Assembly: GCA_900316055.1 (NCBI GenBank)
Contig: ONBK01000004.1
Coordinates: 124,001-188,000 of the forward strand
Source of the DNA: an uncultured Bacteroidales bacterium
GTDB lineage: Bacteria; Bacteroidota; Bacteroidia; Bacteroidales; P3
Reading direction: 5' to 3'
Length of the DNA stretch: 64,000 nucleotides
The first letter of the stretch is position 1. Every line of letters begins with the position of its first letter. The notes below the pieces were generated by a model. That model was not told the origin of the DNA. It made no database searches and saw only the letters and a program-made list of their open reading frames with translations. Positions 40,282 through 49,787 of the stretch are shown here, in pieces. The position numbers were made by a program, and so were the translations under genes.

Positions 40282-42843
40282 TCACCTCAGCAACGTCACC
40301 GTGCCGTCGCCAGTGTGACGGCGGGTGGGGTCTTGCATGCAGGAAAAGACATAGTGGTACACGTACGCTCCCTGCGGACAGGCATTGCCATGGAGGTCGA
40401 TGCCGTTCCACGCCTGATTGATGTCGTTGCCATGGTAGACGAGCAGACCCAGGCGGTTATAGATCCAAATCTCATAATAGATGATGTGGAGGGAAGTGAC
40501 CAGTTGGAAGAGGTTGTTCTGAGGCTGGTCGGGTGTAAAGACGTTAGGAATCCAGAGAAGGTTGATTTCGACGGGAATGACGACGGTAGTGTCGACACAG
40601 CATCCCGATCCGTTACAGGTGTGGAGGGTGATGGTGACACTATCGCCTATGAGTTCGAACGTATGATTGACAACGGCCCCGTCGGCGGTCTGTCCATCGC
40701 TGAAAATCCAGTGAGACGAGTTGCTGAAGGGCGAGCGGTCTTCAATATGGAGGGATGGTCTGGTGAGTTCGAGGGCGTATCGGTCGGTCCAGACGACGGG
40801 CACAGGATAGGGGCTGACATTGATAGTGACAGAGGTGGGCACTTGCAGACAACGGCTGTCGCCCATGGGTTGGACAGTATAGGTGGTAGTCTCTTTCGGG
40901 ACCACCGTCACAACATTCTCGTTCTCATAGCCCACCAAGGTGCTGTCGTAGGGATCCGATGACCAGACAGGATGCTCTATGCCTAAGATGGAGAGCGTCA
41001 CACTGTCGCCCACACAGATAGGCTTTCCATTGGCAGAGGAGGTGATGGTGTCGTCGCCAAAGACGCGAAACACGGTGTCGGTGGTGGCAAAGCAGAGACC
41101 TGTGGTGGTAGTGAGGGAGAGAGTATGGAAACCAATCCTGGGAGTGAAACGTATGGTGTCGAACGGGTAGCAGGTAACAGCAAGAAGGCTGTCGTCGACA
41201 CGCCACTCCCTTGCCAGCTCTTCATCCCCCGTAGTCCATGCCACACATGTTTCCCCCTCGCATAGCCGGCCCTCGACAAGAATGATGGGCAACTCATGGG
41301 GTGTCATCAGGTGGCAAATCTGCGCCTTGATGCTGCTGCAATCCATGCCTTGGAGGCTGGCTCGCAGCTCGACACGGTAGTAGCCCTCAGACTCGAAGTG
41401 ATAACTGACGGTGTCGCCCCACATTGTGTCAAGGGGATGCGCATCGGTGCTGTCGGCAAAGAAGACCCACCGCGTGGAGTCTGGATTGATGGGTACATCG
41501 CTCAGCGCATAGCTCTGGTTGGTGAAAGAGGCCGTAAGGTTGCAGTCGGTGATGTAGTGCATCTGTACGATGGGCTTGTGGTTTTCCAGATTCACATAGA
41601 CCCTTGACCCAAAAGGTTTTTTAGGGTCAAGGGCTGAGTACATCATGCACATGAAGGTCTGCTTGCTCACGGTGTCGCCTGCATGAGGGCCCTCGGTGAG
41701 TATGAAGTCGCTGAGGGTTGGGGCATAGATGTTACTATCAAGGAGCGTTGTCAAGGGGCGGAAACGGACAGTGTTCATGTACTCGGTATTGAAAAGGTCT
41801 TCCTCGGCGCCCATGGTGGTGACATACCACTTATAGCGCATCAATCCCTCCGGGGCGACAAGGGTGTCGACCGAAGGCGATTCAGCCGCTGAGCAGCCCA
41901 CCGTGTTGATGCGCATCGCCCGGTAGTCACCGGCGATGTAGGCATAGATTGGGTCTGCGTTAAAGATGCAATCCGAGGTGTACATCTCAATACGGACATT
42001 CTGATTGATATATTCGTTGAGGCTGATAGCCACCTTGGCCCAAGGCTTATAAGCATAAGTGCATGGCCAATCGTGCATGGGGGTACCCCCATTGTTGGCT
42101 CCCACTTCCCACCCCATCGGCATCTCGTTGCCATTGAAAGTGGGCGCAGAAACCTTGTACCATAGTGAATCATTAATGGGAGCATTGGGCCATGAACCAT
42201 TGTCGTTCTGCCTCACTACACGAATAAGGAATTCGCCTGCATCAAAGGCTGTGTGGCTGAAACGTCGCGCCACAACAGCATAGTTAATAATAAGCAGCGA
42301 GTTCATCGGTGTGACATACATCGTATAAAACAACGCCTCAGCACCGCGATTTGAAGAATTGACATGGGTTCCAACATTCTGGGCGTCACCTGTGCTACGC
42401 ATGTCGCCCAGGCGGACACTTGTGGTGTAGCCTGGGCATATCCTCGGCATCCCCTCCCCTTCGGACGAAACCGTGAACTGGTCGATTCCCGCACTGTCCT
42501 GGGTGATGATTTGGAAACGTCTGTCGTTGGCATCGAAAAAATCATGCCCACACACTATAATCCTATTATCGGAACCGGAATTATAGGCACTGCTCGTGAT
42601 ATTTTCATGACCTATGATGTCCGGCGCCGTCACACAGGTGCTCATCACACGATATCCCGTTGTTGTGTCACTCGGGTTATTTTCGTTGTACAACCGCTCT
42701 CCTACTCGTGCCGTCCATGTGTAACCTAGATTCCCCGAATTGAACGAGGTCGTGTTCCTCCATCCCGGGCAATAGTCTGCCTCCTGCCCTCCGACAGGCA
42801 GCACAGCCATCATGGCCAGCAGAAGAAGCAGACATGCTCTCAT
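40282..42843 (-). CDS. T9SS type B secreted protein (paralog 1)
   Basis: 853 aa. Signal peptide LLLLLAMMAVLPVGGQ. The N-terminal half has a conserved block shared with the next gene (CPGWRNTTSFNSGN, FDANDRRFQIITQDSAGIDQFTV, RICPGYTTSVRLG). PKD-like beta domains follow (VFRVFGDDTITSSANGKPICVGDSVTLSI). The last 90 residues (LLWIPNVFTPDQPQNN, YYEIWIYNRLGLLVYHG, WNGIDLHGNACPQGAYVYHYVF) are the gliding-motility-associated C-terminal domain that directs T9SS type B export. It lies 21 bp after its paralog. Probably surface-bound or released; the ligand is unknown. Confidence 0.85.
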   Translation of the reverse strand: MRACLLLLLAMMAVLPVGGQEADYCPGWRNTTSFNSGNLGYTWTARVGERLYNENNPSDTTTGYRVMSTCVTAPDIIGHENITSSAYNSGSDNRIIVCGHDFFDANDRRFQIITQDSAGIDQFTVSSEGEGMPRICPGYTTSVRLGDMRSTGDAQNVGTHVNSSNRGAEALFYTMYVTPMNSLLIINYAVVARRFSHTAFDAGEFLIRVVRQNDNGSWPNAPINDSLWYKVSAPTFNGNEMPMGWEVGANNGGTPMHDWPCTYAYKPWAKVAISLNEYINQNVRIEMYTSDCIFNADPIYAYIAGDYRAMRINTVGCSAAESPSVDTLVAPEGLMRYKWYVTTMGAEEDLFNTEYMNTVRFRPLTTLLDSNIYAPTLSDFILTEGPHAGDTVSKQTFMCMMYSALDPKKPFGSRVYVNLENHKPIVQMHYITDCNLTASFTNQSYALSDVPINPDSTRWVFFADSTDAHPLDTMWGDTVSYHFESEGYYRVELRASLQGMDCSSIKAQICHLMTPHELPIILVEGRLCEGETCVAWTTGDEELAREWRVDDSLLAVTCYPFDTIRFTPRIGFHTLSLTTTTGLCFATTDTVFRVFGDDTITSSANGKPICVGDSVTLSILGIEHPVWSSDPYDSTLVGYENENVVTVVPKETTTYTVQPMGDSRCLQVPTSVTINVSPYPVPVVWTDRYALELTRPSLHIEDRSPFSNSSHWIFSDGQTADGAVVNHTFELIGDSVTITLHTCNGSGCCVDTTVVIPVEINLLWIPNVFTPDQPQNNLFQLVTSLHIIYYEIWIYNRLGLLVYHGNDINQAWNGIDLHGNACPQGAYVYHYVFSCMQDPTRRHTGDGTVTLLR

Positions 42844-42864
42844 GGGTTCTGATATTTTTCTTTC

Positions 42865-45429
42865 TCACCTCAACAATGTCACCGTGCCGTCGCCCGGGTG
42901 CTTTCGCTCGGGATCCTGGGTGCAGGAATATACATAGTGATACACGTATGCTCCCTGCGGGCAGGCATTACCATTCTGGTCATTGCCGTCCCAGGGTTGC
43001 TTGATGTCGTCACTGTGATAGACGAGCATCCCCTGACGATTGTATATCCAGATTTCATAGTAGGTCATCTCCAGTGTGGTGAAGAAGGTGAAGCGACTGT
43101 TGGGCTCGCGGTTGGGGGTAAAGGCGTTGGGAATCCAGAGGGCATTGACCTGCACTGGAAGCGAGATGGAGGTGTCGGCACAGCAACGGTCCTCGTTGCA
43201 GGCATGCAGCGCTATCCAGACACTGTCGCCCGAGGTGCCGAAATAGTGGTTGATGCTGGCTCCCTCGTCGGTCTGGCCGTCACTGAAGGTCCAGTGCGAC
43301 GAGGTGCTGTTGGGCGAGCGGTCCTCGATATGGAGACTGGGGTTGGTGAGTTCCACCGCCGGACGGCTGGTATAGATGGTGGGGATGGGGTACGGGAGCA
43401 CCATGATGGTGATGTCGGAAGAGTTCTGTATGCAGCGGCTGTCGCCCATGGGCACTACGGTATAGGAGGTGGTGACCTGGGGCTTCACGACGACAACATT
43501 CTGTCCTTCTGTACCCACCAGCGAGCTGTCGAAGGGTGTGGAGACCCATCGGGGCAAGTCGATACCCATAGCGCTGAGGGTCACACTGTCGCCCCGACAG
43601 ATAAGCGAAGCGTCGACATTGGAGGTGATGGTTCCGTTGCCTATCACCTTGAGTCCGATGGTGGTGGTGGCGGGACAATGGCCTTCTGAGGTGGTGGTGA
43701 GGGAGATGACGTGGTTTCCTGCCGAGGGTTGGAAGGTGACGGTATCATAAGGATGCTGGGCATCGGAACGGTAGACGAGGCTGTCGTCGATGCGCCACTC
43801 TTTCTCGAAGCCTTCGCCTCCCACCGCCCACGCGGTCACTATATCATCTTCACAGATAACACTGTCCGACAGGGAGATGGGAATCTCGTGGGGTTGCCAT
43901 ACCTGGAACACCGTCTCCTTCATACTACTGCAGGTCTTGCCGAAAATCATCGTGCGCATGGCGACCTTGTAAAATCCGTCGGAGGGTAGTTGGTAGTCCA
44001 CGTTCCTTCCCCATACGGTGTCGAGCACCTGCTGTCCTGTGGTGTCGCTATAAATCACCCAGTAGGTGGAATCAGGGTCGATCTGGTCGCTTCCGTAGGT
44101 GACACTCACATCCCTCAGGTGTACCATTCCATTGCAGTCGGTGCTGAAAGAGGTCTCTGCCTTAGGTTTGCTGTTCTCGAGGTTGGTGTAGACTTTCGAC
44201 ATGAAAGGTTTGTTGGGGTCGAGGGCGGAGACCATCGTGCACATGAAGGTCTGGGTGCTCACGGTGTCGCCAGCGTTGGGACCTTGGGTGAGGACAAAGT
44301 CCGCAATGGTGGGAGTGTAGAGGTTGCTCTCGGAAGGCTGTGTGAGCTGGCGGAAAGAGACCGATTCCATGTAGGTGGCATCGTAGATGTCCTCTTCGGC
44401 ACCTCGGGTGGCCACATACCAGGTGTACTGGGTCAACCCTTCGGGAGCCGTCAGCGTGTCGATGGCATCTGAATAGGCATCGGCACATCCGGCGCTATTG
44501 ATGCGCATCGGCTGGTAATCGCCGCAGACATAGGCGTAGAGTGGGTCGACATCGTAAGTGCAGTCGCTGGTGTACATCTCCACACGGATATTCTTATAGA
44601 GGTATTTGCTAAGACTGATAGCCACTTTGGTCCAGGGTTTGTAAACATAGGCACAGGTTGTCGAGCTACAGGAGGAGCCGGGACGTCCCATGGTCCAAGG
44701 TGGAATGGGACCTGAGGTAGGGATGGCCGGAGCCGACACTTTGAACCAAAGAGAGTCGTTGATGGGGGCGTTGGGCCAAGTACCGTCGTCGTTCTGTTTG
44801 ACCACGCGGATAAGGAACTCGCCAGCCTCGTGAGGACCGTGACTATAGCAGCGTCCAACAACGGCATAGTTGATGAACAGCAGGGCGTTCATCGGCGTCA
44901 CCTGCATGGTGTAAAACAACGCTTCCGACCCCTTGTTAGTCCCCGTTGACCAACTATGGGTATGCGCGCAGTTACCCGTGGCCCTGGGATCACCCAAGCG
45001 GATGGAGGTGGTGTAACCCGGGCAGATGCGTTGCATGCCGGTGCCACCGTTGATGGTAAACTGATCCAAGCCGGCATTCTCGTAGGTGATAATCTGGAAA
45101 CGTCTGCCGTTGGCATCCCACAGGTTGCCGTCATTGCAGCATTGGATACCACCATCGTCTCCCGAGTTGAGCGAGGTGGAGGTGATGCTGGCATGTCCCG
45201 TGATGACCTGCGCGTTGGGGTCGGCACAAGTACTCATGACATAATAGCCAGTAGTGGTGTCAGAATTACTTGTGTAATAGACACGCTCTCCCACGCGGGC
45301 GCTCCAATAGAAATTAGGAGCGGTGCTGAAAGAGGACGGATTCTTCCACCCCGGACAATCGTCTTGCTGGCTCCACACGGGACAGATGACCGTAAATACA
45401 AATAATACAGTTAACCAAAAATATCGCAT
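42865..45429 (-). CDS. T9SS type B secreted protein (paralog 2)
   Basis: 854 aa, same order of domains as its neighbour: signal peptide (TVLFVFTVICPVWSQ), the CPGWKNPSSF block with WDANGRRFQIITYENAGLDQFTI, PKD-like domains, and a type B tail (LWIPNAFTPNREPNS, YYEIWIYNRQGMLVYHS, WDGNDQNGNACPQGAYVYHYVY). The tandem pair arose by duplication and has since diverged, most clearly in the middle. It sits 20 bp after a flippase gene, so a link to surface polysaccharide is possible but not shown. Confidence 0.85.
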   Translation of the reverse strand: MRYFWLTVLFVFTVICPVWSQQDDCPGWKNPSSFSTAPNFYWSARVGERVYYTSNSDTTTGYYVMSTCADPNAQVITGHASITSTSLNSGDDGGIQCCNDGNLWDANGRRFQIITYENAGLDQFTINGGTGMQRICPGYTTSIRLGDPRATGNCAHTHSWSTGTNKGSEALFYTMQVTPMNALLFINYAVVGRCYSHGPHEAGEFLIRVVKQNDDGTWPNAPINDSLWFKVSAPAIPTSGPIPPWTMGRPGSSCSSTTCAYVYKPWTKVAISLSKYLYKNIRVEMYTSDCTYDVDPLYAYVCGDYQPMRINSAGCADAYSDAIDTLTAPEGLTQYTWYVATRGAEEDIYDATYMESVSFRQLTQPSESNLYTPTIADFVLTQGPNAGDTVSTQTFMCTMVSALDPNKPFMSKVYTNLENSKPKAETSFSTDCNGMVHLRDVSVTYGSDQIDPDSTYWVIYSDTTGQQVLDTVWGRNVDYQLPSDGFYKVAMRTMIFGKTCSSMKETVFQVWQPHEIPISLSDSVICEDDIVTAWAVGGEGFEKEWRIDDSLVYRSDAQHPYDTVTFQPSAGNHVISLTTTSEGHCPATTTIGLKVIGNGTITSNVDASLICRGDSVTLSAMGIDLPRWVSTPFDSSLVGTEGQNVVVVKPQVTTSYTVVPMGDSRCIQNSSDITIMVLPYPIPTIYTSRPAVELTNPSLHIEDRSPNSTSSHWTFSDGQTDEGASINHYFGTSGDSVWIALHACNEDRCCADTSISLPVQVNALWIPNAFTPNREPNSRFTFFTTLEMTYYEIWIYNRQGMLVYHSDDIKQPWDGNDQNGNACPQGAYVYHYVYSCTQDPERKHPGDGTVTLLR

Positions 45430-45449
45430 ATAACCCTATATTTTCAGGG

Positions 45450-46961
45450 TTATAACGCAGAATTGTCTTTTTTATTGTATGGAGAGTACTTTTTTACAAT
45501 CCTGTTTACCGTAGGCGAGATTTTCCATCCCAGCACCGCTGCTACGGACAGAGAACCTAAAACAAGGGTCTTCAAGACGGCACCCACGATGATCGACAAT
45601 GGGAGCACAGGAGTGAGCCAGTGGTTCCAGCCCCAATCCAACGCCAGCAGCACAACGATGAGCAACATCATCTTGAGGTGACCGATACACAAGACGTTAA
45701 CCCGCATGCGTCGCCATAGGAAAGTGTTGAGCAGCAGGAAGTAAATAATATAGGCGCTGAGCGTTGCACAGGCGGCACCATTGATGCCCATCATGTCGAT
45801 GAAACTGAGGTTGAACAGGATGGCAGAAGTGGTCAGGACGGCAATAAAAACAAGTCCCCACGGATAGTGGCGAGAGAAGTTCAGTATGTCGGTGCCCACC
45901 GAGAAGGAAGAGTTGAGCACCTTGGCCATACCCAACAGGAACACCACGCCAACACCTCCGACAAAGTCCTTGCCGTTGGGTATCATCTGGAAGAGCGCGT
46001 CGACATTAATCCATATCAGATAGAAAATCAGCAGACTCACAAGGAACTGGTGCAGCGACACCTGTCTCCCCAGCCGGTTCACCTCGTCCCAGTTGTTGTC
46101 TTTTACCGCGGTGGCTATCACCGGTCGCGAGATGGCTCCTAAGGAGCGGTAGGGCACCTCGACAACATTGGCAATATAGGAGGCGATGGTGTAGACTCCC
46201 GTTAGCGCAAGGCCGGTTTTGGCTCCGAGGAAGAGCGAGTTGAAGAGCGGTATGTTGCCCGCCAGCGCCACAGCGGTCATAAAGAGGGTGTAGCGTCCGA
46301 TTTCCTTCACCCTTTCACGGGTGAGGAAACCACGGTCAATGCGAAACGAGATATGTCCTAAGCTTATGAGGTAGAATAGGTTGAGCATCATCGCCAACCC
46401 ATAGCTGCCGCAGAACAGCCACACAAAGACATCCAACGAGATGAGGTCGAAACCATAGAGCAGATAGGTCGCCAGATTGAATAGACGGATGCCCACCTCG
46501 CGCACCAACTTGGGGACGGTGATGCGCAACAGCACCGATGCATTGGTTTCAAATATTCCCAAGTACAGCGCGAAAAAGGTAAGCATCGGCAGCTGATAGA
46601 AATAGTCGGCCAACAGGGGTGCGTTCTTGGAGTAGATGCCCAGCAAAGGTTCGCGGAAGATGAGGAACGCCAACGCAAAGAGCATAAATCCCACCATCGG
46701 TAGCAACACACTGAGACCGAAGACTCCATGGTTATTCTTCCCATCTTTGAAATAGGGGAAAAACTTGACAATCGACGAATTGCTTCCTAACTGAGCCACC
46801 GACGAGAAAAGTATCGCCGCATCGACCATCACTCTCGTCAATCCAATCTCCTCCTGTGTCAGATATTTAGTCAGCACAAAGAACGACACAAAAAAACCTA
46901 TCGCCACACCTAAATAGTTGGCGAGGGCTCCCTTGATGCTCTGTCGTGCTATCACTCCCAT
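45450..46961 (-). CDS. Polysaccharide flippase (Wzx / MATE-like exporter)
   Basis: 503 aa with about 12-14 membrane segments and no signal peptide. The N-terminus (MGVIARQSIKGALANYLGVAIGFFVSFFVLTKYLTQEEIGL) is typical of oligosaccharide flippases of the Wzx/PST family. These move lipid-linked sugars across the inner membrane. No glycosyltransferases lie nearby. It is the first gene of a minus-strand run with the two T9SS type B genes. Confidence 0.85.
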   Translation of the reverse strand: MGVIARQSIKGALANYLGVAIGFFVSFFVLTKYLTQEEIGLTRVMVDAAILFSSVAQLGSNSSIVKFFPYFKDGKNNHGVFGLSVLLPMVGFMLFALAFLIFREPLLGIYSKNAPLLADYFYQLPMLTFFALYLGIFETNASVLLRITVPKLVREVGIRLFNLATYLLYGFDLISLDVFVWLFCGSYGLAMMLNLFYLISLGHISFRIDRGFLTRERVKEIGRYTLFMTAVALAGNIPLFNSLFLGAKTGLALTGVYTIASYIANVVEVPYRSLGAISRPVIATAVKDNNWDEVNRLGRQVSLHQFLVSLLIFYLIWINVDALFQMIPNGKDFVGGVGVVFLLGMAKVLNSSFSVGTDILNFSRHYPWGLVFIAVLTTSAILFNLSFIDMMGINGAACATLSAYIIYFLLLNTFLWRRMRVNVLCIGHLKMMLLIVVLLALDWGWNHWLTPVLPLSIIVGAVLKTLVLGSLSVAAVLGWKISPTVNRIVKKYSPYNKKDNSAL

Positions 46962-47104
46962 ACGACCTTTAACGGCTGGGGAAAAGATTTATTGCCCCAC
47001 CGAATAAAAATAAAAATGATTAATTTGGCGGCGACTGTAAATGTCCTCCGAACTCCTTTTTACAAATTTTTCAAATTTCAAATTCCAAATTCCAATTTTA
47101 TTTG

Positions 47105-47112
47105 TATCTTTG
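47105..47112 (+). promoter_or_regulatory. -7 promoter box of fusA2
   Basis: TATCTTTG matches TAnnTTTG. It predicts RNA starting near 47120, exactly where the leader stem begins. No TTTG is seen at the usual -33 position; the sequence there is a TTCCAAATTCCAAATT microrepeat. Confidence 0.65.
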
Positions 47113-47119
47113 CAGCCAC

Positions 47120-47191
47120 GTTTCCTATCGCCGGCAGGGGTGTCGGCGATAAGTAATGCGCTAAAATATAGAAAAATAAGCGCACGGAAAC
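47120..47191 (+). promoter_or_regulatory. Structured 5' leader of fusA2 (three-way junction)
   Basis: Closing stem GTTTCC (47120-47125) / GGAAAC (47186-47191), with two internal hairpins: TATCGCCG/CGGCGATA (47126-47133, 47144-47151) and TGCGCT/AGCGCA (47157-47162, 47179-47184). All three are perfect pairings. This looks like a leader that controls translation or RNA stability, and may bind a ligand. Confidence 0.5.
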
Positions 47192-47232
47192 TTAGATTCA
47201 GAAATTAAAAATTAGAAATAAATAATAACACA

Positions 47233-49365
47233 ATGAAAATTTATCAGACTCAGGACATCCGTAACATCGCCCTCGTGGGCGGCGCCAAATCGGGCAAGAC
47301 CTCTATGGCTGAAGCTATGGCTTTCTGTGGCGGCCTCATCAACCGCCGCGGCTCCGTGGACAGCAAGAACACCATCAGCGACTATCGCGACATCGAGCAC
47401 GACCGCGGCTACTCCGTGGAGAACACTCTCATGTACACCGAGTTCGGCGGCAAGAAGGTGAACATCCTCGATGTGCCCGGCTTCGCCGACTATCAGGGTG
47501 AGCTCGACAGCGCCCTCAACGTGGTCGAGGCCGCCGTCGTCGTGGTCAACGCCCAGAGCGGCGTCGAGGTCGGCACCGAAATCGCCAACCGCTACGCTGC
47601 CAAACTCGACACCCCGATGCTCTTCGTCGTCAACCACCTCGACGCCGAGAAGGCCAACTTCGACGACAGCGTCAACCAGCTGAAGGACTTCTTCGGTGGC
47701 AAGTGCACTGTGCTCCAGTTCCCCACCAACGCCGGTCTTGGCTTCAACCAGGTGGTCGACATCGTCGCCAACAAGATGTACACCTTCACCGACGGTAAGT
47801 ACACCGAGGCCGACATCCCCGCCGAATACGCCGACAAGGCCGAGGAGATGCGCATGGCCCTCGTCGAGGAAGCCGCCGCTGCCGACGACGCCCTCATGGA
47901 GAAATACTTTGAGAATGGCGACCTCACCGCCGAGGAACTCACCAAGGCCCTTAAGCTCGCCATCGACAAGCGCGACCTCTTCCCCATCCTCTGCACCTCC
48001 GCCAAGGAGAACTTCGGTGTCAACCGTCTGCTCGAGTTCATCTGCCAGAACGTCCCCGCCCCCTGCGAGGTGGCCGATGCCAAGAAGACCAAAGGCGGCA
48101 AAGAGCTGAAGTGCAACGGTGCCAACCCCACCGTCGCCTTCGCCTTCAAGAGCGCCAAGGATAAGAACCTCGGTGAGATCACCTACCTCCGCCTCTTCGA
48201 CGGCGAACTCGCCGAAGCCCAGGATGTGGTCAACGCCTGCAACCAGAGCAAGGAGCGCGTCAGCCAGGTCCTCGTCTGCAGCGGCAGCAACCGTCAGCGC
48301 GTCGAGAAAGCCTGCGCCGGCGACATCGTCTGCACCATCAAGCTGAAAGACGTCAAGATCAACCATACCCTCACCACCCCGAAGAACACCGACGACGCCG
48401 TCTGCGAGATCGAGTTCCCGACTCCCATCTACACTGTCGCCGTGAAGGCCGCCAACAGCAACGACGACGAGAAAGTCGGCGCCGCACTGAAGGACCTCGT
48501 GACCTACGACCGCAGCCTCACGCTCGAAAACAGCCGCGAGCTGCGCCAGGTTATCCTTGGCTGCCAAGGTGAGCTCCACCTCAACACTGTGAAGTGGTAC
48601 TTCGAGAACCAGTACAAGCTGGCCGTCAACTTCACCGCCCCCAACATCCCCTACCGCGAGACCATCACCAAGAGTGCCGAGGCCATGTACCGCCACAAGA
48701 AACAGTCCGGCGGTAGCGGTCAGTTCGGTGAGGTGCACATGCTCATCGAGCCTTACTTCGACGGCATGCCCAACCAGACCAAGTACCCCATCCGCGACAC
48801 CCAGGAATATCCTCTGGAGTGGGGCGGCAAGCTGGTCTTCAACAACTGCATTGTGGGCGGCAGCATCGATGCCCGCTTCATGCCCGCCATCCTCAAAGGT
48901 ATCATGGAGAAAATGGAGCAGGGTCCTCTGACCGGTTCCTACGCCCGCGACATCGTCGTCAACATCTACGACGGTAAGATGCACCCCGTGGACTCCAACG
49001 AAACGGCCTTCAAGATTGCCGGCCGTACCGCCTTCCGCGAGGCCTTCAAGCAGGCTAACCCCAAGATTAAAGAGCCTATCTACGATATCGCTGTCACCGT
49101 GCCCACCGAGGCACAGGGTGGCGTCATGACCGACCTGCAGGGTCGCCGCGCCATCGTCATGGGCATGGATGCCGAGGGTAAGTACACCACACTGAAAGCC
49201 AAAGCTCCCTTGGCCGAGATGAACCGCTACTGCACCGCCCTGAGCTCGCTCACCAGCGGCCGCGGTACCTTCACCATGACCTTCAGCAGCTACGAGCTCG
49301 TCCCCGCCGACGTCCAGCAGGCCCTCCTCAAAGCCTACGAGGAAGCTGCCGCAGAGGAAGAGTAA
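47233..49365 (+). CDS. fusA2: Elongation factor G paralog EF-G2 (FusA2)
   Basis: 710 aa with all five EF-G domains. The G1 loop is GGAKSGKTS (residues 16-24), G3 is DVPGFADY (80-87) and G4 NHLD (134-137). In ordinary EF-G, G3 is D-T-P-G-H and the His is needed for GTP hydrolysis; here it is Phe84. An EF-G2 of Bacteroides has been reported to move ribosomes without GTPase activity during carbon starvation, and this gene fits that type by sequence. Codon use is strongly biased, as for a highly expressed gene. A structured leader precedes it and a terminator follows. Confidence 0.9.
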   Translation: MKIYQTQDIRNIALVGGAKSGKTSMAEAMAFCGGLINRRGSVDSKNTISDYRDIEHDRGYSVENTLMYTEFGGKKVNILDVPGFADYQGELDSALNVVEAAVVVVNAQSGVEVGTEIANRYAAKLDTPMLFVVNHLDAEKANFDDSVNQLKDFFGGKCTVLQFPTNAGLGFNQVVDIVANKMYTFTDGKYTEADIPAEYADKAEEMRMALVEEAAAADDALMEKYFENGDLTAEELTKALKLAIDKRDLFPILCTSAKENFGVNRLLEFICQNVPAPCEVADAKKTKGGKELKCNGANPTVAFAFKSAKDKNLGEITYLRLFDGELAEAQDVVNACNQSKERVSQVLVCSGSNRQRVEKACAGDIVCTIKLKDVKINHTLTTPKNTDDAVCEIEFPTPIYTVAVKAANSNDDEKVGAALKDLVTYDRSLTLENSRELRQVILGCQGELHLNTVKWYFENQYKLAVNFTAPNIPYRETITKSAEAMYRHKKQSGGSGQFGEVHMLIEPYFDGMPNQTKYPIRDTQEYPLEWGGKLVFNNCIVGGSIDARFMPAILKGIMEKMEQGPLTGSYARDIVVNIYDGKMHPVDSNETAFKIAGRTAFREAFKQANPKIKEPIYDIAVTVPTEAQGGVMTDLQGRRAIVMGMDAEGKYTTLKAKAPLAEMNRYCTALSSLTSGRGTFTMTFSSYELVPADVQQALLKAYEEAAAEEE

Positions 49366-49787
49366 TCCAAGGAATACAAAAGAGAAAAGTTCCAACCCTA
49401 CAACGGCAAAGGGTGTCTGTTACAGGCACCCTTTCCTTTTTATCGCCATCCGTGACGGGTATGCGTTCACGTCCTTTCAGCTATCTTTTTGGGGGAAATC
49501 CGTTTATTCATTACGAATACCATATCCGTTCTTTGTCCCTTCTTCCTGCCTTCTATGCTCCTTCTTTATGCCTTCTTTACGCCAATAGCAACCCACTGAA
49601 AACCAACCCGATATACAAAACACCAAATAAAATGCATAAAATGCTGGTTTTTAGCATTATCACCCCGTGATCCTTCGGCGATCCTTCGACGGTCTTTCGA
49701 CGATCCCTCGTCAAACTTTTACATCTATTTTCGGGCGAAGGATTCCATGTGTTTTCAACAACTCTTTTTCCCCCTTATTATCTAATC
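49366..49787. other. Intergenic region after fusA2
   Basis: After the fusA2 terminator this stretch turns AT-rich and marks the change into the accessory island. An 85-codon open frame at 49413 has no start context or family likeness and I do not count it as a gene. A run of GATCCTTCG-like units (CGATCCTTCGA, CGGTCTTTCGA, CGATCCCTCG) lies near 49670-49710. Confidence 0.5.
49408..49441 (+). terminator. Rho-independent terminator of fusA2
   Basis: AAAGGGTGTCTG-tta-CAGGCACCCTTT stem of 12 bp with one wobble, then CCTTTTT, 42 bp past the stop. Confidence 0.85.

Noticed and set aside
47212..49395. A 727-codon open frame on the minus strand opposite fusA2.
   Set aside because: It is the shadow of a strongly codon-biased gene; the plus-strand protein has full EF-G homology.
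49413..49670. An 85-codon frame after fusA2.
   Set aside because: It starts inside the terminator, has no recognisable likeness and is low in coding signal.
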